A DNA stretch of 64,000 nt from an uncultured Prevotellaceae bacterium (GCA_900318815.1 ONMA01000034.1:1-64000); one strand, 5' to 3'. Positions 32,842-41,811 are shown, numbered from the stretch's first letter. Program-made: numbers and translations. Notes: generated from the sequence alone by a model not told the origin.

Positions 32842-34923
32842 TTAAAACTCCAGCCCTATCATCAGCGACAGGTTGCGTCCGGGCTCGGGCACGTCAATCA
32901 GACGATAGTAGCTGGTGTGGTCGTAATAACGCTTGTCAAGCAGGTTGTTGGCCTGCAAAGAAGCCTTCAGCGTAGTCTTCCCCAAAGCAACGTTCTTGCC
33001 ACACGAGGCGTTGAGCGTCCAATAGCCGTCGGTAGGTTTTTCGGGCGGTACAATCTCATGCTGAGCCCCGACAAAATGCGCATTCAGTCCGATGAAACCG
33101 TCGTTTTTCAGCGAATAGCGCACATCGGCATCGACCGACCATGGCGTGGAGAAGGGCAGCGTGTAGCCCTTCTTCGGCCCCGACTGCTGGCGGGCATGGA
33201 GATACTCGCCCTTGAGCGAAGCCGTCCAATGCTCGTCGAACCGATAGCTTGCCTCTGCCTCGAACCCCCAGCGCAGCACCTCGGCCTGCGTGTAGTGGTA
33301 GAGCTGCAGGCCCTCCACATAGTCGGAGGTGGGGTTCAGATAGATGTAGTTGGGGAAGTAGTTCACGTAGGGTTCCACCTGAACGGTCAGTGCGTCGCCG
33401 GCCCAGAGGATGCAGGCATCCAACTGGTAGGACTCCTCCGGGTCGAGGCTTGCATTGCCCCGCTCATAGCGGAAGATGTGGTAGTTGATGCCGTCGGCTC
33501 CCAGCTCCTTGGGGATGGGCACGCGGAAACTCTTGCCCACATTGGCCTTCAGCACCCACTCGCCCAGGTTGTAGTTCATGCCCGCCGACCAGGTGAAGCT
33601 GTTGAAGCGGCGCTTTAGCTCGGCTGAACGCTGCTTGTAGGTAGGAACGCCGTTCACGGGAGTCTCATACCAGTCGCTGTAGCTGCTGATGTGGGTGTGG
33701 GCATGGTCAAAGCGCAGGCCCGCATTCACAATCAACTGCTCCGAGAGCTTATAGCGATCCATGACGTAGGCACCGAGGCTCGTCGTCTCGAAGTCGGGAA
33801 TGATGAATCCCCAGCCGTCACGGCGGTTGTGCTGGTACTCGCCGCTAAGCCCCGTGCTGAGTGTCTGCCGGTCGCTGACCTGGTAGCGAATGCCTATCTG
33901 TCCCGTGTAGGTACTCTTGTCGAAACGACGCTCCAAAGAACCGTCGGGCGTGGGCATGTAGCCGTGGCTGACGGGTTCCGACCGCTCCTCACGCAGATTG
34001 CGCTGATAGGCTAAGTTGCCTTCCACCGACAGGACTTCATTGTGCCACGTGGTGTGGCTGAGTACCTTCAGGTGATTGACCCACTGATAGGGCAGGTCGA
34101 TGTCGCGGGGCGAACGGTCGTAGTCAATGTTGGAAAGACGGACCTCCAGCCCGTGGGCGTTGGCAAAGAAGCCGCTCTTCGAGTAGGAGTCGGAGACGCG
34201 CACGTCGGTGTGGAAGTTATAGCCCGCATAGCCCAGAGTCACGCTGCCGTCGCGTTCCAGTCCTGCGGTGTTGCGCAGCCGCTGGTCCTTCAGCCGGATA
34301 TAATAGGAATAGTACTGTATGCTGTCGGTGGGCACCCGGTAGTCGGCATAGTCGATGAGCGTCACGTTGGCGCGATAGAAGAAACGACCCTTGCGCCCGC
34401 CCACCTTGGCCGACAGTCCTAACGACTCGTTGTTACTGCGGGCAAACACCTCGGCACAGCCCTGGAAGGGAGCCGTTGGCAGGTGGTTGGTGTAGAGGCT
34501 GAGTACGCCGCCGATGGCGTCGCTGCCATAGAGCAGGGCCGCCGGTCCCTTGATGACCTCGGCGCGGTCGATGGCAAACTGGTCAATCTCCAGCCCGTGG
34601 TCGTCGCCCCACTGCTGTCCCTCGTGCTTGATGCCGTCCTCCGTGACGGCCAGGCGGTTGAAGCCTAACCCGCGGATGGCAGGCTTGGACTGTCCGCTGC
34701 CGATGGACATGGCCTTCACGCCCGGAATCTGCTCCAGGCTCTGCATCAGACTGCCCGAGAAATGCTGTTCCAGATAGTCGTGGCTCACCTGCACGGCACT
34801 CTGTGATGACTTCATCTGGAAGTCGCGCTGCGACTTACCCGTCACCGTGACACCCTGCAGCGTGATAACGCTGTCAGGGGCGGCGCATGACAGCACAGCC
34901 ACAGCCAATAATGTTGTTATCAT
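32842..34923 (-). CDS. TonB-dependent outer-membrane receptor, probably for a metal or metal complex
   Basis: The 693-aa protein has a short signal peptide (MITTLLAVAVLSCAA). The plug domain shows VTVTGKSQRDF (the TonB-box region), LEQIPGVKAMSIGSGQSKPA, IRGLGFNRLAVTEDG and IDRAEVIKGPAALLYGSDAI. The C-terminal 22-strand barrel ends NLSLMIGLEF with a terminal Phe. The plug VTEDGIKHEGQQWGDDHGLE is rich in His, Asp and Glu. There is no carboxypeptidase-like N-terminal extension and no SusD partner, so it is not a typical glycan receptor. With the His-rich lipoprotein downstream, zinc or a similar metal is the best guess. Confidence 0.9.
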   Translation of the reverse strand: MITTLLAVAVLSCAAPDSVITLQGVTVTGKSQRDFQMKSSQSAVQVSHDYLEQHFSGSLMQSLEQIPGVKAMSIGSGQSKPAIRGLGFNRLAVTEDGIKHEGQQWGDDHGLEIDQFAIDRAEVIKGPAALLYGSDAIGGVLSLYTNHLPTAPFQGCAEVFARSNNESLGLSAKVGGRKGRFFYRANVTLIDYADYRVPTDSIQYYSYYIRLKDQRLRNTAGLERDGSVTLGYAGYNFHTDVRVSDSYSKSGFFANAHGLEVRLSNIDYDRSPRDIDLPYQWVNHLKVLSHTTWHNEVLSVEGNLAYQRNLREERSEPVSHGYMPTPDGSLERRFDKSTYTGQIGIRYQVSDRQTLSTGLSGEYQHNRRDGWGFIIPDFETTSLGAYVMDRYKLSEQLIVNAGLRFDHAHTHISSYSDWYETPVNGVPTYKQRSAELKRRFNSFTWSAGMNYNLGEWVLKANVGKSFRVPIPKELGADGINYHIFRYERGNASLDPEESYQLDACILWAGDALTVQVEPYVNYFPNYIYLNPTSDYVEGLQLYHYTQAEVLRWGFEAEASYRFDEHWTASLKGEYLHARQQSGPKKGYTLPFSTPWSVDADVRYSLKNDGFIGLNAHFVGAQHEIVPPEKPTDGYWTLNASCGKNVALGKTTLKASLQANNLLDKRYYDHTSYYRLIDVPEPGRNLSLMIGLEF

Positions 34924-34965
34924 GTCTGTTGTGTTGCTTTATTGTGGTTTGAATAGAAAACGTCT

Positions 34966-35316
34966 TCAAACACAATAAGGCGGCGCACGCGAACAACGGC
35001 TGTTCCTTTCGCCTACGGCTACACGCTGCCGATAGTACAGGAAGGGAACAGCCGTTGCGGGAAGCAGGACGGCCAGCGTAACCGCAGCGGCCAGCACATA
35101 GGTGACACTATGCAGCTGGCACAGCACGCAGTCGTGCATGGCGGCCTGAGTGGCTGAGAGGTGACCTGAGTGGGGCAGATGGTTGGCGCACTGATAGCAC
35201 TGGCTGTCCTCGTACATCTCCAAAGGATGTACGTGCAGCGACAGTACCGCCATCATCATGACGTAGACTGTCAGCAACAGCCATGCCGCCCGGCGTCGGG
35301 TCATCTCAGTCTTCAT
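34966..35316 (-). CDS. Cys/His-rich small membrane protein (116 aa)
   Basis: It has an N-terminal membrane helix (about 11-27), a loop with several possible metal ligands (HVHPLE, CYQCANHLPHSGHLS, MHDCVLCQLHS) and a second helix (about 70-92). It sits 42 bp upstream of the TonB receptor gene on the same strand. The ligand-rich periplasmic loop and position suggest a part in metal handling. No family is certain; it resembles short proteins found beside heavy-metal transport genes. Confidence 0.65.
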   Translation of the reverse strand: MKTEMTRRRAAWLLLTVYVMMMAVLSLHVHPLEMYEDSQCYQCANHLPHSGHLSATQAAMHDCVLCQLHSVTYVLAAAVTLAVLLPATAVPFLYYRQRVAVGERNSRCSRAPPYCV

Positions 35317-35326
35317 CGTTCATTAC

Positions 35327-35735
35327 CACTTTTTTTTAAAACCACGAATTTCACGAATTACCATGCGGATAATAATTAATACAAGTTTCGAAAGTTCTTT
35401 TAAACAACGGATTGCACGGATTATACGGATTTGGGGCTACGCGATGTTATTGCCATTTCACGGATTATCATCGGATTGACAATCCGTATAATCCGTGTAA
35501 TCCGTTGTTCTTATTCATACTTGCGAAAGTTGAGTAATTAATTTCACGAATGGTCGTAAACGACCGACGAATTTCACTAATTTTGGCTGCGCAGCCAATT
35601 CTTTGCAAGCAAAGCGACCAAGGTCGAGCGCGTGTAATTCGTTGCATCTTTAGATGCATTCGTGAAATGCTGGTCTGCATAGAAAAAATTCGTGTAATTC
35701 GTGAAATTCGTGGTTTTAAAAAGGTGGGTAACTTC
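35327..35735. repeat. Family A dispersed element, copy 3, carrying a nested insertion
   Basis: The left end is AACCACGAATTTCACGAATT and the right end ATTCGTGGTTTTAAAAAGGT, with the usual GGTCGTAAACGACC, TTGGCTGCGCAGCCAA and GCATCTTTAGATGC palindromes. It is interrupted at 35381-35534 by a family F element. Its right end is 2 bp from the rseP stop. Confidence 0.9.
35381..35534. mobile_element. Family F non-autonomous element with 8-bp target duplication
   Basis: The 154-bp insert is flanked on both sides by TAATTAAT (35373-35380 and 35535-35542). Uninterrupted family A copies, for example at 56605-56620, carry this site once. The interior has inverted AACAACGGATT / AATCCGTTGTT blocks, and ends with TTTCGAAAGTTC and CTTGCGAAAGT. 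There is no open reading frame. A second copy, opposite in orientation, is at about 49966-50157. Confidence 0.88.
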
Positions 35736-35737
35736 AG

Positions 35738-37192
35738 TTAATAATAGCCCAGCCAGCGCAGGATGTCGTTCAGGTTGGCCACGACCATGAGCAGGATGAG
35801 TATGCCGAAGCCCACGTACTCGGCCCTGATCATGAACTGTTCGGAGGGTTTGCGGCGGGTGACCATCTCATAGAAGAGGAAGAGGACGTGACCGCCGTCG
35901 AGTGCGGGGATAGGCAGGATGTTCATGAAGGCCAGGATGATAGAGAGGAAGGCCGTCATCTTCCAGAACATGTACCAGTCCCACATCGGCGGGAACAGCG
36001 AGCCGATGGCCCCAAAGCCGCCCAGCGACTTGGCTCCGTCGGCAGTGAACACATACTTCATGTCGTCGACGTAGGAGGCCAGCACATGCACGCCGTAGCT
36101 GATGCCTGCGGGGAAGCTCTCGAAGAAGCCATACTCCACGTTGACGGGTTTGTAGAGCGAACTGAGATAGCGGGGCATGAAGCCTAACTTCAGGTCCTCG
36201 GTCAGCACGACCTCCTTGGTGAAAGTCCCCATCTGCGACTGCACCGTAGTGGCCAGCATTTTCTTGTCGTTGACCACCATCGAGTCGTTGGCGATGGTGT
36301 CGCGCTGCCAGCCTAAATAGGTGAGCATGATGGTTCTCACCTTCAGGCTGTCCTCATGGGTCTTGGCCGAGGTCATCTGGTCATTCAGCCGTCCCAGCTC
36401 ATAGAGGAAGGTGTTATGCGAATCTACCGGTCGACCGTTGATAGCCAGGATCTTGAAGCCGCTTTCCAGTCCTATCCGGGCCGCAGGCGTACCAGGCAGG
36501 ACACTGTCTATCACGTTGGGCAGGAACGGTTCGAAGAAGCGCGGCTCACTCTTCAGCATGTCGAGCAGGTTCAGGTCGCCTGGCAGACTGAGGTGCATGC
36601 GCTTGCCTTCGCGCTCAATCTCCACGTCGTGCGCCTCGGAGACGGAACGGTAGAGGTCGGCAGAGAAGTCCTTGAAGGGCTTGCCGTCGGCACTGATCAG
36701 CTTGTCCCCGTCCTGGAAGCCCATCGCCTTGGCCTCTTCGCTGAACTTCATGGCTATCTGCCCAGCAGGGATGTACTGGTCGCCCCAGGCGAAGAGAATC
36801 ATGGAGTAGATGAACAGGGCCAGCAGGAAGTTGACCAGCACGCCGCCAACCATGATGAGCAGGCGCTGCCAGACGGGCTTGGCGCGAAACTCCCACGGCT
36901 GTACGGGCTGCTTCATCTGTTCGGTGTCGAAGCTCTCGTCGATCATGCCCGAAATCTTGCAGTAGCCGCCCAAGGGCAGCCATCCCACGCCATATTCGGT
37001 GTCGCTGTTCTTCGGCTTGAAGCTGAACAGCTTACCTTTCCACTTGCCTATGCCAAGGTCGAAGAAGAGGAAGAACTTCTCGACGCGCACGCCGAAAAGC
37101 TTGGAGAAGAAGAAATGTCCGCCCTCGTGGAGCAGAACCAGCAGGCTTATAGCCAGCATGAATTGTAATAGTCTTATCAGAAAAACGTCCAT
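35738..37192 (-). CDS. rseP: RIP-type zinc metalloprotease RseP (site-2 protease)
   Basis: This membrane protease cleaves substrates within the bilayer, for example anti-sigma factors or signal-peptide remnants. The 484-aa product shows the zinc motif VLLHEGGHFFFSKLFGV in the first helix (HExxH near residue 22-26), GVGWLPLGGYCKISGM, a PDZ-like periplasmic part (AARIGLESGFKILAINGRPV) and the second active-site motif NILPIPALDGGHVLF near the C-terminus. dxr lies 7 bp upstream, giving a dxr-rseP pair. Confidence 0.94.
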   Translation of the reverse strand: MDVFLIRLLQFMLAISLLVLLHEGGHFFFSKLFGVRVEKFFLFFDLGIGKWKGKLFSFKPKNSDTEYGVGWLPLGGYCKISGMIDESFDTEQMKQPVQPWEFRAKPVWQRLLIMVGGVLVNFLLALFIYSMILFAWGDQYIPAGQIAMKFSEEAKAMGFQDGDKLISADGKPFKDFSADLYRSVSEAHDVEIEREGKRMHLSLPGDLNLLDMLKSEPRFFEPFLPNVIDSVLPGTPAARIGLESGFKILAINGRPVDSHNTFLYELGRLNDQMTSAKTHEDSLKVRTIMLTYLGWQRDTIANDSMVVNDKKMLATTVQSQMGTFTKEVVLTEDLKLGFMPRYLSSLYKPVNVEYGFFESFPAGISYGVHVLASYVDDMKYVFTADGAKSLGGFGAIGSLFPPMWDWYMFWKMTAFLSIILAFMNILPIPALDGGHVLFLFYEMVTRRKPSEQFMIRAEYVGFGILILLMVVANLNDILRWLGYY

Positions 37193-37199
37193 TGTGTAT

Positions 37200-38357
37200 T
37201 TAGGGCTTTAGTAATTCACTTGCTATGCGCCTTGCCTCGGCATCGGTCTGCACGTAGTCCTCGTAGGTGGGCTTGGCCACGAACGGGGCACGCTCCATGG
37301 TCTGGGCAATGACGTCGCCCATTTGCAGGAAGCGGCAGCGGTCTTCAAGGAAGGCGCGGTTCACGATTTCATTGGCCGCATTGACGATGCAGGGCATGTT
37401 GCCGCCCCGTCGGATGGCCTCGTAGGCCATGGCCAGGCAGCGGAACTTCCCGAGGTCTGGCTCGAAGAACTCCAGCTTCTGTGCGGCGAAGAGGTCCAGC
37501 TTGTTGCCACTCAGCGGCAACCTGTGGGGGAAGGAGAAGGCGTACTGGATGGGCAGGCGCATGTCGGGCACGCCGAGCTGGGCCTTCACGCTGCCGTCCT
37601 GGAACTGCACGGCACTGTGTACTATCGACTGCGGGTGTACGAGCACCTGTATCTGTTCGGCACCGACGCCGAAGAGCCACTTGGCCTCGATGACCTCGAA
37701 GCCCTTGTTCATCATCGAGGCCGAGTCGATGGTAATCTTCGCCCCCATGTCCCATGTGGGGTGGCGCAGGGCGTCGGCCTTGGTCACGTGGGCAATCTCC
37801 TCCAGCGTCTTCGTGCGGAAGGGACCGCCCGAGGCCGTAAGCAGAATCTTGTCAATCTCGTTTCCGTTCTCGCCCACCAGACTCTGGAAGATGGCCGAGT
37901 GCTCGCTGTCCACGGGCAGGATGGGCGTGTGGTACTGCTGTGCCAACTGGCAGATCAGCTCGCCGGCCACGACGAGCGTCTCCTTGTTGGCCAGGCAGAT
38001 GGTCTTTCCCGCCTTGATGGCGTGGATGGTGGGCGAAAGTCCGGCAAAGCCCACCATGGCGGTGAGCACCATGTCGATGGGGCCAGCCTCAACAATCTCG
38101 TCGAGGGCGCGAACACCGGCATAGACCTTCACGTCGGGCAGGTCGCTCAACAGCCGTTGCAGCTCGTCGCGTCGCTGTTCGTTGGCAATGACCACGGCAG
38201 CGGGATGATGGCGGTGGGCCTGCTCGGCCAGCAGTTCCACCTTGTTATTGGCCGTCAGGCAGTAAACTTCATACAGGTCGCTGTGCTCCTCAATGACCTG
38301 GAGCGCCTGCGTGCCTATGCTGCCTGTGGAACCCAGAATAGCTATCTGTCTTTTCAT
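37200..38357 (-). CDS. dxr: 1-deoxy-D-xylulose 5-phosphate reductoisomerase
   Basis: It converts DXP to MEP with NADPH in non-mevalonate isoprenoid synthesis. The 385-aa product has the NADPH motif AILGSTGSIGTQAL at the N-terminus, ANKETLVVAGELI, and PVDSEHSAIFQSL with the metal-binding Asp and Glu. The flexible-loop and substrate residues are in ASGGPFR and HPTWDMGAKITIDSASMMNK. The gap to rimM upstream holds a family D palindrome and a family A remnant. Confidence 0.96.
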   Translation of the reverse strand: MKRQIAILGSTGSIGTQALQVIEEHSDLYEVYCLTANNKVELLAEQAHRHHPAAVVIANEQRRDELQRLLSDLPDVKVYAGVRALDEIVEAGPIDMVLTAMVGFAGLSPTIHAIKAGKTICLANKETLVVAGELICQLAQQYHTPILPVDSEHSAIFQSLVGENGNEIDKILLTASGGPFRTKTLEEIAHVTKADALRHPTWDMGAKITIDSASMMNKGFEVIEAKWLFGVGAEQIQVLVHPQSIVHSAVQFQDGSVKAQLGVPDMRLPIQYAFSFPHRLPLSGNKLDLFAAQKLEFFEPDLGKFRCLAMAYEAIRRGGNMPCIVNAANEIVNRAFLEDRCRFLQMGDVIAQTMERAPFVAKPTYEDYVQTDAEARRIASELLKP

Positions 38358-38395
38358 ATAGTAACTTCTATTTATTCGTTAATGGTGCGCCGTCT

Positions 38396-38499
38396 CTCCC
38401 CTCCCTTGTAGGGGAGGGGTTGGGGGTGGGGTCAGTATCTTCTTCGTTAACAGGACAATACAGACCCCACCCCTGCCCCTCCCCTTGAAGGGAGGGGAG
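38396..38499. repeat. Family D GC-rich inverted repeat, copy 2
   Basis: CTCCCCTCCCTTGTAGGGGA...TGGGGGTGGGGTC (38396-38433) pairs with GACCCCACCCCTGCCCCTCC...GAAGGGAGGGGA (38463-38499). Each half also contains its own small hairpin. Confidence 0.85.
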
Positions 38500-38550
38500 T
38501 GGCTGCGCGTAGTTTTAGCAATTTATATAACATATCATATAATACTTAAT

Positions 38551-38596
38551 TTGCGAAATTAGCGAAATTCGTGGTTTTAAAAAGGGTGGGTTAAAG
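38551..38596. repeat. Family A remnant (right end only)
   Basis: TTGCGAAATTAGCGAAATTC, then GTGGTTTTAAAAAGGGTGGG, matches the terminal ~45 bp of family A, 1 kb from the nearest full copy. Confidence 0.75.
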
Positions 38597-39100
38597 GGAG
38601 AGGAGACCGTCGGGCAGCGTCATGCGTATCTGCCGCTTCTTCTGGTCAATCTCCGTGACCAGGTCATCGGCGGCGGGGATGAGCGTGCCGTCCTCCAGTT
38701 CGAAGAGTACGTTGGCCGTCTGGTCGTCAATGGCAGCAATGCGGCCCACCAACTGGCCGGTGGTTGCTTCTATCAGGTCGAAGCCCACGAGGAAGGAGAA
38801 AGTGACCGGCCCCTCTTCGACGGGCACGAGGGCGTGGGGGAAGTAGACGTCGCAGTTGGTCAACTCGCGGGCACGCTCCTGGGTGTCGATATCCTCAAAC
38901 TTCATGATTGCGGTGCTGTCACTGCGGAAGCGGTACTCCTCGATGAAGAAAGGCACGAGTATGCCGTCGACCTCGAGCACGAGATAGTCGGCATCAACAC
39001 GGTCGAACACGTCATCGTCGAACATGAACGTGATTTCGCCCTTCACGCCATGCACCTTGCCCAAACGGCCAATCTTGTAGACATCTTCCTTTCTTATCAT
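38591..39100 (-). CDS. rimM: Ribosome maturation factor RimM
   Basis: It assists 30S head assembly by binding S19. The 169-aa product starts KEDVYKIGRLGKVHGVKGEI, the typical RimM opening. The first beta-barrel has RSDSTAIMKFEDIDTQERAR; the PRC-barrel second domain has FSFLVGFDLIEATTGQLVGR and LIPAADDLVTEID. It overlaps the murA stop by 4 bp, so translation is coupled. Confidence 0.92.
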   Translation of the reverse strand: MIRKEDVYKIGRLGKVHGVKGEITFMFDDDVFDRVDADYLVLEVDGILVPFFIEEYRFRSDSTAIMKFEDIDTQERARELTNCDVYFPHALVPVEEGPVTFSFLVGFDLIEATTGQLVGRIAAIDDQTANVLFELEDGTLIPAADDLVTEIDQKKRQIRMTLPDGLLSL

Positions 39101-40437
39101 ACTTTTTCTCTCGTTATATGGGCACCAAGCGCATTGAGCCGCAACTCTATGTCCTCGTAGCCGCGGTCTATCTGCTCGATGTTGTCAATACGACTGGTTC
39201 CGTTGGCACTCAGGGCGGCAATGAGCAGGGCAATGCCTGCACGGATGTCGGGGCTCGACATGCGTCCGGCCCGCAGCAGCCCCTTCCGACCGTGGCCCAC
39301 GACCACGGCACGGTGCGGGTCGCAGAGGATAATCTGGGCACCCATGTCGATGAGCTTGTCGACGAAGAACAGGCGGCTCTCGAACATCTTCTGGTGGATG
39401 AGCACCGACCCTTCGGCCTGCGTGGCCACGGTGATAAGTACCGACAGCAGGTCGGGCGTCAGGCCGGGCCAGGGGGCATCGGCCAGCGTCATGATGGTGC
39501 CGTCAATGAATTTCTGCACCTCGTAGCCGTCCTGCCCGGGAATGTAGAGGTCGTCGCCCTGCACCTCAACCTGCACGCCCAACCGGCAGAAGGCTTCGGG
39601 AATAAGCCCTAAGTTCTGCAGCGACACCTCCTTGATAAGTACGCCGTTGCCCACCATGGCTGCCATGCCGATGAACGACCCCACCTCAATCATGTCGGGC
39701 AGGATGGTATGCTCCGCGCCGTGCAGCCGGTCAACGCCCTCAATGGTGAGCAGGTTAGAGGCAATGCCGCTGATGCGGGCCCCCATGTGGTTAAGCATGC
39801 GGCAGAGCTGCTGCACGTAAGGCTCGCAGGCCGCATTATAGATAGTGGTGGTGCCCTGCGCCATGACAGCGGCCATGACGATGTTGGCCGTGCCGGTGAC
39901 GCTGGCCTCGTCGAGCAGCATGTAAGTGCCCCGCAGGGTGTTGGCCGACGGGCGATGAGTGGCGACCGGCAGCGCGGTAATCTCGTAGACGTCGCGGCCC
40001 TCCACATGCCTGAACTGAGCGCCTAACTCCTTGAATCCTAAGAAGTGGGTGTCTAATCGGCGGCGGCCTATCTTGTCGCCGCCGGGCTTGGTGACCACGG
40101 CCTTACCCATGCGGGACAGTAGCGGGCCAATCATGAGTACCGAACCGCGCAGCTGGGCACACTTACGCACAAACTCGTCGCTCTCCAAGTACTCCAGTCT
40201 CAGGTGGTCGGCCTGGAACACATAATCATTCCTCGACAGGCGTTCCACCCTGACGCCCACGTCGCGCAGCAGCTGGATCAGGTTCTGCACGTCGCGTATG
40301 TCGGGGATGTTATGCACCGTGACAGGCTCATCGGTCAGCAGCGAGGCACAGATGACCTGCAGGGCCTCGTTCTTCGCTCCCTGCGGCCTGATGGTTCCCG
40401 TCAGCGGGTGTCCGCCTTCAATGATAAATGCAGCCAT
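39097..40437 (-). CDS. murA: UDP-N-acetylglucosamine 1-carboxyvinyltransferase, Asp-type
   Basis: It adds enolpyruvate to UDP-GlcNAc, the first committed step of peptidoglycan synthesis. The 446-aa product has N-terminal GTIRPQGAKNEALQVICASL and the substrate loop TKPGGDKIGRRRLDTH. In that loop Asp121 stands where most enzymes have the Cys alkylated by fosfomycin. ASVTGTANIVMAAV follows. The Asp form is known from other bacteria and is expected to resist fosfomycin. It lies between the DUF4290 gene (4 bp upstream) and rimM (overlapping). Confidence 0.95.
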   Translation of the reverse strand: MAAFIIEGGHPLTGTIRPQGAKNEALQVICASLLTDEPVTVHNIPDIRDVQNLIQLLRDVGVRVERLSRNDYVFQADHLRLEYLESDEFVRKCAQLRGSVLMIGPLLSRMGKAVVTKPGGDKIGRRRLDTHFLGFKELGAQFRHVEGRDVYEITALPVATHRPSANTLRGTYMLLDEASVTGTANIVMAAVMAQGTTTIYNAACEPYVQQLCRMLNHMGARISGIASNLLTIEGVDRLHGAEHTILPDMIEVGSFIGMAAMVGNGVLIKEVSLQNLGLIPEAFCRLGVQVEVQGDDLYIPGQDGYEVQKFIDGTIMTLADAPWPGLTPDLLSVLITVATQAEGSVLIHQKMFESRLFFVDKLIDMGAQIILCDPHRAVVVGHGRKGLLRAGRMSSPDIRAGIALLIAALSANGTSRIDNIEQIDRGYEDIELRLNALGAHITREKV

Positions 40438-40441
40438 TCGC

Positions 40442-41041
40442 CTATTTTCTCTTCTTGTTCCGTCTGGGCTCGTCGCTGGTCTGTTCCCTGATGCCGACCG
40501 ACAGCTTTCTCATGTCGAGCTGCACGACACCATCGGTGAGGCGGCTCAGGTCGTCGACCACCTTCTCGTCGGCTATCGAGCCGTGTCCCCACTGCATCAG
40601 GTCGCGCTTCATCTGGTTGGCCGTCAGCCGTGCCAGCTCGTCGCGGTCCTTGCCCGCAGGCATGGTCTTCAGCTTCTCGCAGAGTTCCTCTATCAGGCGG
40701 CCGTAGTGGCGCAGCCGGATGCGTGTCTGCGGCAGCGGCATGGGCTGCGGCTTGCTGTGTATGTTCTCGGCCTCGCTCACGTCGTAGGGCCAGTCAATAT
40801 CAAGCTGCTTGTGGCTCATCAGATAGAGATGGTCCCAGAGGGTCTGCTTGTAGTTGGTGTTCTCACGAATCTGGGGCACCTTGGTCTCCATCAGCTTGAC
40901 GATGGTCTTGGCACAGCGCAGCCGTTCTCCCCTGTCGGGAAGCCCCACGGCCACCTCGACCATTTTCTGTATCTCACGGCCATACTCTGGCAACTGCAGC
41001 GCCTCGCGCTGGGTGTTGTAGTCTAATCCTTGTATGTTCAT
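40442..41041 (-). CDS. DUF4290 family protein
   Basis: A conserved 199-aa Bacteroidetes protein of unknown function. The start LDYNTQREALQLPEYGREIQ and the central DHLYLMSHKQLDIDWPYDVS identify the family. The helical body has LRHYGRLIEELCEKLK. The end is basic (RRNKKRK). It is soluble, with no signal peptide. Its place between tsaB and murA is seen in related genomes, but gives no clear function. Confidence 0.85.
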   Translation of the reverse strand: MNIQGLDYNTQREALQLPEYGREIQKMVEVAVGLPDRGERLRCAKTIVKLMETKVPQIRENTNYKQTLWDHLYLMSHKQLDIDWPYDVSEAENIHSKPQPMPLPQTRIRLRHYGRLIEELCEKLKTMPAGKDRDELARLTANQMKRDLMQWGHGSIADEKVVDDLSRLTDGVVQLDMRKLSVGIREQTSDEPRRNKKRK

Positions 41042-41062
41042 AATCTTGATGAATCTACATGC

Positions 41063-41761
41063 TTATAATAGTTTCTTGGGCATCTTTGCCACGTAGTCCT
41101 TCAGGTAGAAGGGTTCGAAATAGGCCACGTCCTCGGTCTGCCCGTTCAGCAGGCGGCGCTCGGCCAGCGGCTGCATCCACTTGGCCAGCGGCTCAATGCC
41201 CTCGATGTAGTGGGCGTTGGGGTGGCCAATGGTCTCCATGCACTTCTGTGCGCCGTTGCCGAAGAAGTAGACGGGGTGCCGGTCGAGCCACTCCCTGTAG
41301 GTGTCGCCGTCCACGATGTCGGCCTGCACGCCTCGCACCGGACGCAGGGCACGGTCGTACACCCCGGCAAACACCTCCATGCGACGGGCATCGAGCATGG
41401 GGCACAGCAGCGCGTCCTCCTCCAAGTCGGGATAGCGCAGCAGCACGGGCACGCAGAGCAGTTCGAGCGTGGGCACGCCGATGAGCTGCAGGTCGCGGCC
41501 GAAGCAGATACCCTTGGCCATCGACACGCCGATGCGCAGTCCCGTATAGGAACCCGGCCCGCAGCTCACGGCCACGGCATCGAAGGGGATGGCATGGCTG
41601 TCGGTGAACGACATGGCCTCGTCGATCATCGAGCCTAACCGCTCGGCGGCAGCACCCTTCTGCTCTGTGCGTTCCTCCTCATGATAGATGACCTGCGAGT
41701 CCTCGCTCACGGCCACCGAGCACACGGCGGTGCTCGTCTCAATATGCAGTATGCAAGACAT
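41063..41761 (-). CDS. tsaB: tRNA threonylcarbamoyladenosine synthesis protein TsaB
   Basis: TsaB is the inactive ASKHA partner of TsaD in making t6A37 of ANN-reading tRNAs. The 232-aa product starts MSCILHIETSTAVCSVAVSE, then has FDAVAVSCGPGSYTGLRIGV and MAKGICFGRDLQLIGV. The start at 41761 is chosen over an ATG 24 bp upstream because it begins the first strand. It is the first gene of the tsaB-DUF4290-murA-rimM row. Confidence 0.93.
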   Translation of the reverse strand: MSCILHIETSTAVCSVAVSEDSQVIYHEEERTEQKGAAAERLGSMIDEAMSFTDSHAIPFDAVAVSCGPGSYTGLRIGVSMAKGICFGRDLQLIGVPTLELLCVPVLLRYPDLEEDALLCPMLDARRMEVFAGVYDRALRPVRGVQADIVDGDTYREWLDRHPVYFFGNGAQKCMETIGHPNAHYIEGIEPLAKWMQPLAERRLLNGQTEDVAYFEPFYLKDYVAKMPKKLL

Positions 41762-41803
41762 CTTTCTTAATCCCGATTTATGCAATTATCGTTTTTAAAG
41801 GTG

Positions 41804-41811
41804 CAAAGTTA
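41804..41811 (-). promoter_or_regulatory. -7 box TAACTTTG for the tsaB-murA-rimM operon
   Basis: The minus-strand TAACTTTG lies 43 bp before ATG 41761, in the divergent gap to the pseudouridine synthase gene. Confidence 0.65.

Noticed and set aside
35738..37192. rseP read as inactive because of HEGGH in place of HELGH or HEFGH
   Set aside because: HExxH needs only the two His and Glu, all present, and the second motif LDGGH is intact.
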